A stretch of DNA of 43,960 nucleotides from an uncultured Thermomicrobia bacterium. GTDB taxonomy: Bacteria; Chloroflexota; Chloroflexia; Thermomicrobiales; JALYUS01. Location of the stretch: the NCBI GenBank assembly GCA_937968015.1, contig CALBSO010000046.1:1-43960 (forward strand). The letters run 5' to 3'. Within the stretch, counting starts at the first letter, position 1; every line of letters begins with the position of its first letter. Below the pieces are notes generated by a model. It had not been told where the DNA came from, searched no databases, and saw nothing but the letters and a program-made list of their open reading frames with translations. Both the position numbers and the translations under genes were made by a program. Of the stretch, positions 8,155-16,790 are shown in pieces.

Positions 8155-9513
8155 ATGGCGACGCTCGCGCCTGTTGAGGAGACACATCAACCGCTGGAGC
8201 ATCTGATACGCGGTTTCACGGATCATGACGCGCCGGAGCAATCCATCATCAATGCGTGCGTCCACTGCGGCCTCTGCCTCTCCTCCTGCCCGACATACGT
8301 CGAGACGGGACACGAGGCGTCGTCGCCGCGCGGGCGTATCTATCTCATCAAGATGGTCAGCGAGGGGAACCTGGACATCGAGGACGATGTCTTCACGGGT
8401 CAGATGAGCCAGTGCCTGAATTGCCGCGCCTGCGAGGCGGTCTGCCCCTCCGGCGTGCAGTACGGGCGGCTTGTGGAGGCGGCGCGCGATCAGATTCAGC
8501 AGGTGGAGGGCGACGAGCAGCCCGCGCCGGTGCGGGTGACGCGCGGCGCGGTCTTTGGGCTGCTCTTCCCGCACATGCCGCTTTTTCGCGCTTTCTCGTG
8601 GATGATGCGGCTCTACCAGCGGAGCGGCGTGCAGGCGCTCGCGCGGCGTAGCGGCATCCTCAAACTGCTCAAACTCCAGGAGCAGGAAATGCTCCTGCCG
8701 CAGATGAACGACAAGTTCTTCGTCCCGCGTGGCAATGTCTTGCCCGCCACGAATGGCGCGGCGGAACACACGGTCGGCATCTTCGCCGGGTGCATCCAGT
8801 CCACCGCGTTCGCGGACGTGACGCGGGCGACGGCGCGCGTGCTTGCGGCGAACGGCAACGATGTCTGCGCCTTCGCCGGGCAGGGGTGCTGCGGCGCCCT
8901 GCATGCCCACGCGGGCGATCTCGACGGCGCGCGCGCGCTGGCGAGAAAGAATATTGATGCCTTCGAGCAGAGCGGTGCGGAGGCGCTGATCGTCAACGCG
9001 GCGGGCTGCGGCGCGCAGTTGAAGGATTACACACATCTGATGGAGCACGACCCTGAGTACGCGGATCGCGCGGCGGCCTTCGGCGCGAAGGTCAATGACG
9101 CGACGGAATGGCTGGCGAAGCACCCGATCAACACGGCGGCTATGGGCGCGGTCAACGTCACGGTAACGTATCAGGAGCCGTGCCATCTCTGTCACGCGCA
9201 GCGCATCTCCAGGCAGCCGCGCACACTGATGAACGCGATTCCCGGCCTGAAACTTGTCGAGATGAATGAATCGAGCCTTTGCTGCGGCTCCGCCGGTATC
9301 TACAACATCACGCAGCCGGAGATGGCGACGCGCCTCGGCGAACGGAAAGTTGCCAACGCCGAGGCGACGAACGCCGACATCGTCATCTCCGCGAATCCCG
9401 GCTGCATGATTCAGGTCGGTGGCATCCTCCGCCAGCATGGCAGCGATATGGAAGTCGCGCACATTATGTCGCTCCTGGATCGGGCGTATCAGGCAGGGAA
9501 GAGTAACGAGTGA
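8155..9513 (+). CDS. Glycolate oxidase iron-sulfur subunit-like protein (GlcF/LutA type)
   Basis: A 452-aa protein. Two 4Fe-4S motifs lie in the first third: CVHCGLCLSSCPTY and CLNCRACEAVCPSG. Two cysteine-rich CCG domains follow, with GCCGALHAHAG, EPCHLCHAQ, LCCGSAGIYN and NPGCMIQ. This order is that of GlcF, which passes electrons from a flavoprotein 2-hydroxyacid dehydrogenase to the membrane pool. No GlcD/GlcE-type FAD subunit is encoded nearby, so the partner must lie elsewhere. The stop codon falls inside a tandem heptad repeat (9501-9535). Family assignment is strong; substrate (glycolate, lactate or other) is open. Confidence 0.88.
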   Translation: MATLAPVEETHQPLEHLIRGFTDHDAPEQSIINACVHCGLCLSSCPTYVETGHEASSPRGRIYLIKMVSEGNLDIEDDVFTGQMSQCLNCRACEAVCPSGVQYGRLVEAARDQIQQVEGDEQPAPVRVTRGAVFGLLFPHMPLFRAFSWMMRLYQRSGVQALARRSGILKLLKLQEQEMLLPQMNDKFFVPRGNVLPATNGAAEHTVGIFAGCIQSTAFADVTRATARVLAANGNDVCAFAGQGCCGALHAHAGDLDGARALARKNIDAFEQSGAEALIVNAAGCGAQLKDYTHLMEHDPEYADRAAAFGAKVNDATEWLAKHPINTAAMGAVNVTVTYQEPCHLCHAQRISRQPRTLMNAIPGLKLVEMNESSLCCGSAGIYNITQPEMATRLGERKVANAEATNADIVISANPGCMIQVGGILRQHGSDMEVAHIMSLLDRAYQAGKSNE

Positions 9514-9535
9514 CGAGTGACGAGTCGAGAGTAAC
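9501..9535. repeat. Tandem heptanucleotide repeat (5 units)
   Basis: Units GAGTAAC, GAGTGAC, GAGTGAC, GAGTCGA, GAGTAAC run without gaps across the GlcF-like stop codon (9511-9513). A second, diverged set (ACTTTCG, ACTTTTG, ACTTGTT) lies at 9570-9590 in the same intergenic space. Confidence 0.8.
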
Positions 9536-9684
9536 AGGTAGGATGCATCGCAACTCCTTGGTACGTTTAACTTTCGACTTTTGACTTGTTCCCGCTTCGT
9601 TGACAAAACGTGCGGCATATCGTTAGGATGCGGGTGCATCTTCGTCGTACGTATCTTTTTCGCGCTTTTGAGGTGCCGCCGCAC

Positions 9685-12342
9685 ATGGTCGCCCGTACCG
9701 GTTCGTATTCGCCGCTCTCACTGGCAACACGCCTCGTGCAAGCAGTGGACGCACCTGATCCGACCGAGGCGGCGCTCTTCGCGGTCAGTGAGACGCTCAA
9801 CAGCGGCGTGGCTGCCTTTTATGCCTTCAACCCGGCGGACAGCACGATTGTCATGACGCACGCGACGGTTGGCGCCGCGCTCGCGCGCGATGCGATTGCC
9901 CTCCATCGCCTCGATGACGCGAGCGCGGCGGCGCGCTCGCTCCGCGACCAGGAGCCGGTGGTTCTCGCGGAGTACGTGCCACCTGAAGGAGCCGCCGCCG
10001 CGCTCGCGGAGCTCGGGCTTGTGCCGCCCTTTAATCTCGTCTCCGTGCCGGTCACGATCGGTGATTTCCGCTTCGGTGTTATCCAGGCGGTGCATGTCGC
10101 GCCGCGCTATGTCGGATCGAACGCACGGGCTGCGCTCAATGAGATTGGCGTGCTCTTTGGCGCGACACTTGCGAGCGCGCGGCGACGTACTGAACTGACA
10201 ACTCTCGGGAATATGATCGCGCAGGTCAACCGCTCCCTCCATCTGAGGGAGACGCTGGATGCAGTCCTGCAAGGGCTCATGGCGCTCATGCCCTGCCGTT
10301 CATCCGCGATTTACCTCGATGGCCATGCGCCAGACGCGCTCGTGCAGATGGCCTTGCGTACCGAAGGAGAAGGGGCGCATTTTCCAACGACGCAATCCCG
10401 CCCGCTCGATGGTAGCCTGACCGGCTGGGTGTATCGCCATCGGCAATCCGTCTCTGTGCCCGATCTTCTGGCGGATCCGCGTGTGCTCCGCAGCGGCCCG
10501 GACGCGGTCTCCGCCGAGACGCCGATCCGCAGTTCCCTGATGGTGCCATTGATGGTCGGGGAGGGGCCGGTCGGGACGCTGATCGCTTCCCGCCGTGAGG
10601 TGAATGCATTCAGTGATGATGACCTGCGGATCGTCGAGCGTTTCGCACCGCTGGCCGCTCAGGCGGTGGTCAATGCCCGCCTGTATACCGAGGCGGAGAA
10701 CGCCCGCCAGCGGTCCGAAACACTGCTTGAGGACATGGCCGACGCAATTATCCGGCTGGACCGGAACAGCATCGTCACCGGTTGGAACACAGGCGCGGAA
10801 CGGCTCTTTGGTTACAATGCCGAGGAAGTGATTGGCACGTATCCGCCGCTCGCCCCGCTCGACGATTACCCGGAAACGGCGGGCCTCTGGCGCCGCGTGC
10901 TCGACAATGGCGAGAGTTTCACGCATATCGAGAACAGACAACGCCACAAGGATGGGCGGTGGCTCGATACGATCGTCTCACTTTCGCCATGGCGGGAACA
11001 GGGCGCGATTGTTGGCGCCATCGCCGTGGTTCGGGATATCACGTCACGCAAGGAACTCGAACGCGAACTGGCCCAGCGCGTCGCGGATGGCGCGCGGCGG
11101 GAGCGGGACGCGGCGTTTGTCGCGGCGGTGGCGCAGGCGTGCAATTCGGTCTCCTCGGAGTCGGCAACGCTTCAGACGCTCGCTGATCTCACCGCGCAGT
11201 GGGCGGATTCCGCCTCGGTGGTAACTTTCGACGAGGAGAGCGTGCACCTCGCTGCCTATGCGTCCCGGACGCCGGACGAGGATGCGCCAATCCGTCGCAT
11301 CATCGAGGGGCGGGCGGCGCGGCAACCGGAGAATATCCTGGAGGCGCGTGTCGTCGCGGAGAATACTCCCCGGCTCCTCAATCTCGGTCGCGATGCGCTC
11401 GCAACACCCCTCGCGGAGGCGGCCCGTGCCCGCGCCTACCACACGCTTGCTTCCGTGCCGATCCGTGCGGTCGGTCAGATCGTCGGTGTCCTGAGCGTCG
11501 CGGCGCGTGCGGAGACGCCGCTCCTGGACGCGCAAGCGGTCGCGACGCTCGAACTCGTCGCCGAACAAGCGGGGCTGGCGATCACGAAAGACCGTCTACT
11601 GCGGCAGGTGAGAGCGCAAGTGCGGGAGTTGGAGGAGGCAAATCGTCACAAGGATGACTTCCTCGCCTCGCTGTCGCACGAACTCCGCACGCCACTCAAC
11701 GCGATCCTCGGCTTCGGGCGGCTGATCGCGGACGGGCTGATTGACGATCCGAGCGAACTGCACGAAGCGGCGGAGGACATCGTCGCGAGCGGCGAGCTGT
11801 TGCTCGCGCAGGTGAATGACCTACTCGATATGGCGCGGGTTGGCGCGGGGCGGATGGCTGTGATGTCGGAAGGGGTGGATATCGCGTCGGTCTGCCGGAG
11901 TTGCGAGCGCGTCCTGTCGCCGCTCATTACCGCGAAGCGGCAGGAACTGGTGATCGGTGTGCCGCCGCAAACGCCGCTCGTGCGGGCGGACGCCGCGCGG
12001 CTCACGCAGGTCGTCCTGAACTTGCTGACGAACGCGCACAAGTTTACGCCCGAAGGTGGTTTGATTACCGTCGCGGTGACCGCGAGTGAGGAAACGGTTA
12101 CCCTCACTGTGCAAGACACGGGCATCGGTATCGCGCCTGAGCACGCCGCGCTGATCTTCGAGCCTTTCCGCCGCGTCGAAACGGGCTATGCGCGCTCGCA
12201 GAGCGGCACCGGCCTCGGCCTCGCCCTCTCCCGCCGCCTCGTTGAACTGATGGGCGGCACGCTTACCCTTGGCAGTGCTCCTGGCGCGGGCAGCGTCTTC
12301 ACCGTCACGCTCCCCACCCTCCCCGTCCCCTCACTTGTCTAA
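9685..12342 (+). CDS. Orphan sensor histidine kinase with GAF and PAS domains
   Basis: About 885 aa and no membrane segment, so a soluble sensor. In order I see an N-terminal GAF-like region (roughly 10-170), a second GAF domain (about 185-330), a PAS domain with a WNTGAERLFGYNAEEVIG core (about 345-460), a third GAF-like region (about 475-630), and then HisKA and HATPase_c. The H-box is SLSHELRTPLNAILGFG, the N-box LNLLTNAHKF, the G1 box DTGIGIAPEH and the G2 box GTGLGLALS. The start at 9685 is preferred because GAGGTG stands 9 bases upstream; ORF extension to a GTG at 9610 is possible. No response regulator is adjacent. The ligand is unknown. Confidence 0.9.
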   Translation: MVARTGSYSPLSLATRLVQAVDAPDPTEAALFAVSETLNSGVAAFYAFNPADSTIVMTHATVGAALARDAIALHRLDDASAAARSLRDQEPVVLAEYVPPEGAAAALAELGLVPPFNLVSVPVTIGDFRFGVIQAVHVAPRYVGSNARAALNEIGVLFGATLASARRRTELTTLGNMIAQVNRSLHLRETLDAVLQGLMALMPCRSSAIYLDGHAPDALVQMALRTEGEGAHFPTTQSRPLDGSLTGWVYRHRQSVSVPDLLADPRVLRSGPDAVSAETPIRSSLMVPLMVGEGPVGTLIASRREVNAFSDDDLRIVERFAPLAAQAVVNARLYTEAENARQRSETLLEDMADAIIRLDRNSIVTGWNTGAERLFGYNAEEVIGTYPPLAPLDDYPETAGLWRRVLDNGESFTHIENRQRHKDGRWLDTIVSLSPWREQGAIVGAIAVVRDITSRKELERELAQRVADGARRERDAAFVAAVAQACNSVSSESATLQTLADLTAQWADSASVVTFDEESVHLAAYASRTPDEDAPIRRIIEGRAARQPENILEARVVAENTPRLLNLGRDALATPLAEAARARAYHTLASVPIRAVGQIVGVLSVAARAETPLLDAQAVATLELVAEQAGLAITKDRLLRQVRAQVRELEEANRHKDDFLASLSHELRTPLNAILGFGRLIADGLIDDPSELHEAAEDIVASGELLLAQVNDLLDMARVGAGRMAVMSEGVDIASVCRSCERVLSPLITAKRQELVIGVPPQTPLVRADAARLTQVVLNLLTNAHKFTPEGGLITVAVTASEETVTLTVQDTGIGIAPEHAALIFEPFRRVETGYARSQSGTGLGLALSRRLVELMGGTLTLGSAPGAGSVFTVTLPTLPVPSLV

Positions 12343-12439
12343 CCGAAGAACGCGGTGGACTATGCCGCTGTGCGCGCGGCTGACGCTGCCGGAGAGCAAC
12401 GGGCCGACGGAGGGACACGTCAACCGGCAGATGCGCCGC

Positions 12440-13945
12440 TCAAAGCTGGGAGATCGCCGCTGCCAGTCTTTTCACCCAGAGAAGCATTTCCTTCTCGTTG
12501 GTGCTGGCATAGGCAAAGCCAAAGAGGAGCCCTCCGCGGGGCAGCGGCTCCAGGCTGTATCTGGAAAGAGGCGCGACCTCGATGCCCACCCCTGCTGCAA
12601 GGTCTGCGGCGCGGCGATCATCTTTCTCGGGCGGGAGCCAGCCAACGAGACGCATGCCGGCCTCGGGGGCATGCACGTCGAGCAGACCGCCCAGGTGCGC
12701 GCGCAGGGCGTTTTGCAGGAGATCGCGCCGCTGGCGATAGTGCGGGAGCATCTGGCGCAGGTAGCGGGCATAATATCCCTCGCGCAGAAAGTCGGTCAGA
12801 GCCATCTGCTCCAGCATGGGGATGTGGATATCGATAAAATACCGCGTGGCCAGCAGGGGCTCCAGCAGTATGGTGGGGACGACCAGGTAGCCCAGGCGTA
12901 GCGCTGGAAAAAGCACTTTGCTGAAGGTCCCGATATAGAGCACCCGCCCGGAATGGTCCAGCCCCTGGAGTGCCTCCAGCGGACGCCCACTCCAGCGATA
13001 TTCGCTATCGTAGTCATCCTCCAGTATCCATGCGCCAGCCTGTCTGGCCCAGTCCAGCAGTGCCAGGCGGCGGGAGAGACTCATCGTTACGCCGGTGGGA
13101 AACTGATGCGAGGGAGTGATCGAGACCAGACGCGCCTGGGGACAGCGCTGCTGCCCACGCTCCACGTCGAGTCCTTGCTCATCGACAGGCACAGGCACCA
13201 GGTGCGCCCCTGCGGACAGAAGCGCGCCCCGCGCGCCAAAGTAGCCGGGATTCTCCAGCCAGGCTGCCTCACCAGGATTGAGCAGCGTGCGCACGGCGAG
13301 ATCAAGCGCGCCCTGCGAACCGGCTGTGAGGATAATCTGTTCGGGCGTACAATGCACCCCGCGTGTAATGCCGATATGCGCCGCGATAGCCTCGCGCAGT
13401 GGGTAGTAGCCAGCAGGCGACTGGTAGTGGGCGAACTCACGCAGTGACTGCCGAGCGCGGCGAGCAATCAAACGCGCCCACACCTCATAGGGGAACAGAT
13501 CTACTGCTGGCTCAACGCCGCGATAGGCCTTGCGGCCACTCCCCTCGAAGTGTAAGGAAAGCAGTACCTCCTGGAGCGGGCGGACACGTGAAGCGAGGCG
13601 CAGAGAAGGCACCTCCGGCGCGTCTGCTCGCTGCTCCCGCATCCGGTCTGCATGCTCGAGTAAGAGGGTCACTGGCAAATGGCGCGTCACCGTCGTCCCC
13701 TGTCCCACCCGGCTCTCCAGATATCCCTCCAACGACAATAGCTCATAGGCCAAGACAGTGGTTGTGCGCGAAACACCCAGCTCGCTGGAAAGCTGGCGCG
13801 TCGAGGGCAGACGGGCCCCGCATTCCAATTGCCCCGCGAGAATCGCGGAGCGTAAGCGCTCATAGAGCTGCTTGTAGAGCGGCACCGGCAAACGGGCATC
13901 CAGCAGGATCTCTGGTCGGTTGGTTGGTATGGTGCGTTTGGGCAT
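12440..13945 (-). CDS. MocR/PdxR-type regulator (GntR HTH fused to aminotransferase fold)
   Basis: About 501 aa. The first 75 residues are a GntR winged helix (GARLPSTRQLSSELGVSRTT). The rest is a fold-type I aminotransferase domain with DDYDSEYRW and the PLP-binding segment GTFSKVLFPALRLGYLV, whose lysine should form the Schiff base. Such proteins sense PLP or a PLP adduct and often control vitamin B6 or amino-acid genes. The ATG at 13945 has AGGAG about 7 bases upstream; a longer ORF from 14020 would read through the leader boxes. No obvious target gene is adjacent, so autoregulation through those boxes is the simplest reading. Confidence 0.9.
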   Translation of the reverse strand: MPKRTIPTNRPEILLDARLPVPLYKQLYERLRSAILAGQLECGARLPSTRQLSSELGVSRTTTVLAYELLSLEGYLESRVGQGTTVTRHLPVTLLLEHADRMREQRADAPEVPSLRLASRVRPLQEVLLSLHFEGSGRKAYRGVEPAVDLFPYEVWARLIARRARQSLREFAHYQSPAGYYPLREAIAAHIGITRGVHCTPEQIILTAGSQGALDLAVRTLLNPGEAAWLENPGYFGARGALLSAGAHLVPVPVDEQGLDVERGQQRCPQARLVSITPSHQFPTGVTMSLSRRLALLDWARQAGAWILEDDYDSEYRWSGRPLEALQGLDHSGRVLYIGTFSKVLFPALRLGYLVVPTILLEPLLATRYFIDIHIPMLEQMALTDFLREGYYARYLRQMLPHYRQRRDLLQNALRAHLGGLLDVHAPEAGMRLVGWLPPEKDDRRAADLAAGVGIEVAPLSRYSLEPLPRGGLLFGFAYASTNEKEMLLWVKRLAAAISQL

Positions 13946-13968
13946 GGTCACGCTCCTGTTGGGAGTTG

Positions 13969-14039
13969 AATGGTGTTGCATGGATGGTCGTGTTGGTAAA
14001 TGGTATGGGCAGTGTACCAAAGAATGGTTCTGTTACAAG
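13969..14039 (-). promoter_or_regulatory. Promoter and repeated boxes upstream of the MocR-type gene
   Basis: On the minus strand, TTGTAA (14034-14039) and TACACT (14012-14017) are 16 bases apart, a plausible promoter. Four copies of a (G/A)(G/A)ATGGT box on the plus strand lie at 13969-13975, 13983-13989, 13999-14005 and 14023-14029, in and just downstream of it. Known MocR/PdxR proteins bind spaced direct repeats near their own promoters, so these are operator candidates. Confidence 0.5.
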
Positions 14040-14721
14040 CCCATTATCCTGATATGCTTCTGGTGGAAGAAGAGAAGCTCGTTGCATGAGCATGGAAGGG
14101 AGTTCTCCTTAGGGAACCAGAATGACCGAAGCTACTGCTGGCGAAGTCCGTTTGGGGATGTACGGACTTCGTAAACGGGTGGATTTGGTGACGATTTCGG
14201 GGACGATCTATCGCTGTTCACGACTCCGCCAGCAGTATATCCCGGTCCCCGCCGTCTGGCTCATCCACCTGGCTCATCCACTCTCATCCTTTCGCACTCG
14301 TCACCGGCAAGTGTCAGCCAAGAGCCTTGGATGAGCGAGACGGCCAAGACAGGGTGTCGGTTTTGGGCCAACCCCGAACGACTCTCTCGTGTCATGCACC
14401 GAGGCTCCGCGCTCGGGACGAGCAGTCGCGGCAGGCACACGAGCGCGGGGCTGCACGGGTTCTTCCCCCGGCGGGGCGGCAGGGCATAGGCAGACGGTGA
14501 CGAGAAAGGAGGTGAGCCCGGCCAAGAAGATGCGAGGGAATCAGGCTCAGACCGATCACATGCAGGCGTCCCGAGATTGGATCGCGGGGTTTCCGCGCAG
14601 CGGGCCCGTGGTCGTCGAATCCGCGCCCCGCCGAACGGCTATCGCATGAAATAACCGTTCCACGCTTCTGTAGGACACGCGTTCTGTGTCTCGTCGGTCA
14701 TTGAGAAGGAGGGTTGCCACC
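14040..14721. other. Gene-poor stretch at the left edge of the accessory block
   Basis: No convincing gene. It holds a perfect 10-bp inverted repeat (CGAAGTCCGT at 14142-14151 and ACGGACTTCG at 14162-14171). It also holds a perfect 13-bp tandem duplication, CTGGCTCATCCAC, at 14256-14268 and 14269-14281. A possible 39-codon ORF begins with ATG at 14530, 13 bases after a perfect AAAGGAGGTGA (14507-14516), but its product resembles nothing I recognise. The GC-rich 14320-14640 part may encode a structured RNA or be the remains of a mobile element. Confidence 0.4.
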
Positions 14722-15189
14722 ATGTCGTCTCTCACCAAGACCTCGTCCATCGCCGCGTCCTCGTTCGTGCAGCAGGAGTCGCGGGTCGCCAGCCGGGGCC
14801 GCGTCGCCCGCATCGGCCTCGCCACCGTCATTGCCGCGGTCGCCGCCAACACCCTCATTTACTTCATCGGTGGCGCGCTCGTCGCCTACGACCCGCAGTT
14901 CCTTCCCCTCGCCAACGTCAGCGGCGAGATCGTCTTCACGCTCCCCGCCGCCATCGGCGCGGTGCTGCTCTACGCCGCCCTCCTGCGTCTCACCCGCACC
15001 CCGGCGCGCCTCTTCACGATCATCGCCGCCGTCGTCTTCGTCGTCACCCTGATCCCGCTTTTCACCTACATCCCCACGGTACCGGGCGTGACGGGCGGGC
15101 AGACGGCGATCCTCGTCTTGATGCACATAACCGCCGCTGGCGTGATCGTCCGGATGCTGACGACCCTCACGCGCCTGCAGGCACGCTAA
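14722..15189 (+). CDS. DUF6069-family membrane protein
   Basis: A 155-aa protein with four predicted membrane helices: about 31-57, 68-92, 100-120 and 130-150. The pattern ANTLIYFIGG, then a PAAIGAVLLYAAL block, then LMHITAAGVI fits the small DUF6069 family. The function of that family is unknown. AAGGAGGG lies 8 bases before the ATG; the longer ORF from 14686 lacks such a site. First intact gene of the accessory block. Confidence 0.75.
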   Translation: MSSLTKTSSIAASSFVQQESRVASRGRVARIGLATVIAAVAANTLIYFIGGALVAYDPQFLPLANVSGEIVFTLPAAIGAVLLYAALLRLTRTPARLFTIIAAVVFVVTLIPLFTYIPTVPGVTGGQTAILVLMHITAAGVIVRMLTTLTRLQAR

Positions 15190-15221
15190 TCGAGGCGATT
15201 GCAAAGGAAAAGGAGACCAGG

Positions 15222-15770
15222 ATGAGGAAGATCGTCGCCGGGTTGTTCATCACACTGGACGGGGTCGTGGAATCGCCGGAGCAGTGGCAGGGCCCCTACT
15301 TCAACGACGAGATGGGGGTGGCGGTCGGGTCGCTGATGTCCGGGGCGGACACCATGCTGCTCGGGCGCGTCACCTATCAGGAGTTCGCCGCCTTCTGGCC
15401 CAACCAGAGCAGCGACGACCCGTTCGCGGCACATATGAACGGGACCCCCAAGTATGTTGTCTCCACGACGCTGGAGACGGTCGAGTGGCAGAACTCGACG
15501 CTGCTCGCGGGCAATGTCGCCGAGGAACTGACTAAACTGAAGCAGCAGCCCGGCAAGAACATCGGCATCACCGGCAGCGCGACCCTCATCCGGTCGCTGC
15601 TGCGCGACCACCTGCTCGACGAGCTCCAGTTGCTGGTCCACCCGATCGTTGTGGGCAGCGGCAAGCGCCTCTTCCCGGAGGGGAGTGATCGGGTGGCGCT
15701 GCGGCTCGTGGACGCACAGACCTTCAGCACAGGCGTCCTCTCCCTCACCTACACACCGGCGGGGCAGTGA
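15222..15770 (+). CDS. Dihydrofolate reductase-fold protein (RibD C-terminal type), copy 1
   Basis: 182 aa. The opening KIVAGLFITLDGVVESPEQW is the hallmark of the RibD-C/DHFR-like family. The middle has MLLGRVTYQEFAAFWP and GSATLIRSLLRDHLLDELQL, ending in a beta-rich segment. The fold binds NADPH; most free-standing members have no known substrate and are not true folate enzymes. AAAAGGAG precedes the ATG. Two paralogues follow at 20389 and 21839. Confidence 0.88.
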   Translation: MRKIVAGLFITLDGVVESPEQWQGPYFNDEMGVAVGSLMSGADTMLLGRVTYQEFAAFWPNQSSDDPFAAHMNGTPKYVVSTTLETVEWQNSTLLAGNVAEELTKLKQQPGKNIGITGSATLIRSLLRDHLLDELQLLVHPIVVGSGKRLFPEGSDRVALRLVDAQTFSTGVLSLTYTPAGQ

Positions 15771-15818
15771 CGCACCAGGCGACGGGGGATTGAACGGACC
15801 GATCGAGGAGACGGAACA

Positions 15819-15980
15819 ATGAGTGAAGAAGTCACTCACTACATCAGCAACCTCGGTCAGGCATGGCAGGCCGTGGTGTGTCAGTCGCTGCATCATCGGT
15901 GCGGCGCCGTGGCCATCTTCCGTGCGTTGTGCGAGTCAGTACCTCACAGCGTACGGAGGTCGTTGCTGTCGAGCAAGTAG
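15819..15980 (+). pseudogene. Broken DUF1801-like gene
   Basis: GAGGAG followed 8 bases later by ATG opens a 53-codon ORF whose first part, MSEEVTHYISNLGQAWQAVV, resembles the N-terminus of DUF1801 (iron-chaperone-like) proteins. After about residue 25 the likeness stops and the frame ends at TAG (15978-15980). The conserved family core is missing, so this looks like the 5' remnant of a gene that lost most of its length. Identification rests on the first 25 residues only. Confidence 0.5.
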
Positions 15981-16035
15981 TGCGAAGAAACTTGCACATG
16001 GGGGTAGACTGCGTAAGCACCACCAGGATCAAGAA

Positions 16036-16707
16036 ATGGCTCAACCACTCATTCTTACGAAACCGGTGTCCACCGTTGAAGCCCTGGCCGCGCGGCTCTC
16101 AATCGCCTCGGGGGTGCTCTTCGCCCTCCTGCTGGGGAGTCTCCATGTGCTCGAGCCGGAGTTCGACCCGACGTGGCGCTTCGTCAGCGAATACGCGCTC
16201 GGTGACTTCGGCTGGATGATGCATCTGGCTTTCTTCATGCTGGCGACGAGCCTCGCGAGCGCCGGTGTGGCGATCTTCTCACATGTCCGCACCGTCGTGG
16301 GGTACATCGGCCTCGCCGTCCTTGGTATCGGCGCCATTGGTCTATTCATTGCTGCCATCTTTACAACCGACCCAATAGCTACAGCTACGAATCAAGGATC
16401 TGCGACCTTTAGCGGTAAAATGTATCTCGTTGGCGCCTCGCTCGACTACACACCGATGGCTGCCCTCTTGCTTAGCTTCGCTCTGGCTCGTACCCAAGCC
16501 TGGCGGCCTATTCGCAAGTGGCTGTTCCTCACCGCTGGTATTGCGCTGGCCGCCATGGTGGCATTCATCCTTCTGCTCCCGCACGACGGGAAGTTCGGTC
16601 CCGGCGTCCTCACCGGTCTGTTCGGACGCTTCCTGCTCGTGTCCTACCTCGGCTGGCTCTCGACCGTTGGACTCCACACCCTCAGGCTACGCATGCAAGC
16701 GGAATAG
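16036..16707 (+). CDS. DUF998-family membrane protein
   Basis: About 223 aa with six or seven hydrophobic segments. An early SGVLFALLLGSLHVLEPEFD and the FVSEYALGDFGWMM block followed by an FMLATSL helix are characteristic of DUF998 proteins. The role is unknown. The ATG at 16036 gives the full family length; the same frame is open back to 15823 but there translates the DUF1801-like remnant out of frame. The ribosome site (AGGA, 16024-16027) is weaker than those of its neighbours, perhaps because the promoter-proximal gene was damaged. Confidence 0.78.
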   Translation: MAQPLILTKPVSTVEALAARLSIASGVLFALLLGSLHVLEPEFDPTWRFVSEYALGDFGWMMHLAFFMLATSLASAGVAIFSHVRTVVGYIGLAVLGIGAIGLFIAAIFTTDPIATATNQGSATFSGKMYLVGASLDYTPMAALLLSFALARTQAWRPIRKWLFLTAGIALAAMVAFILLLPHDGKFGPGVLTGLFGRFLLVSYLGWLSTVGLHTLRLRMQAE

Positions 16708-16790
16708 CCGACAACGAGAGCTGCCGAAATAAGGGATGTTGTGGCGAGGCTTCCCATGTGAAACGGTTGATCAGGAAGTGAGGGCATCGC

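Noticed and set aside
9501..9590. Short regular repeats that could suggest a CRISPR-like array
   Set aside because: The 7-base unit is contiguous, without spacers, and there are no cas-like genes.
14389..14649. An 86-codon open frame
   Set aside because: Low-complexity, Arg/Gly-rich composition, no ribosome site at its first ATG, no recognisable family. Only the 14530 start is noted as a weak possibility.
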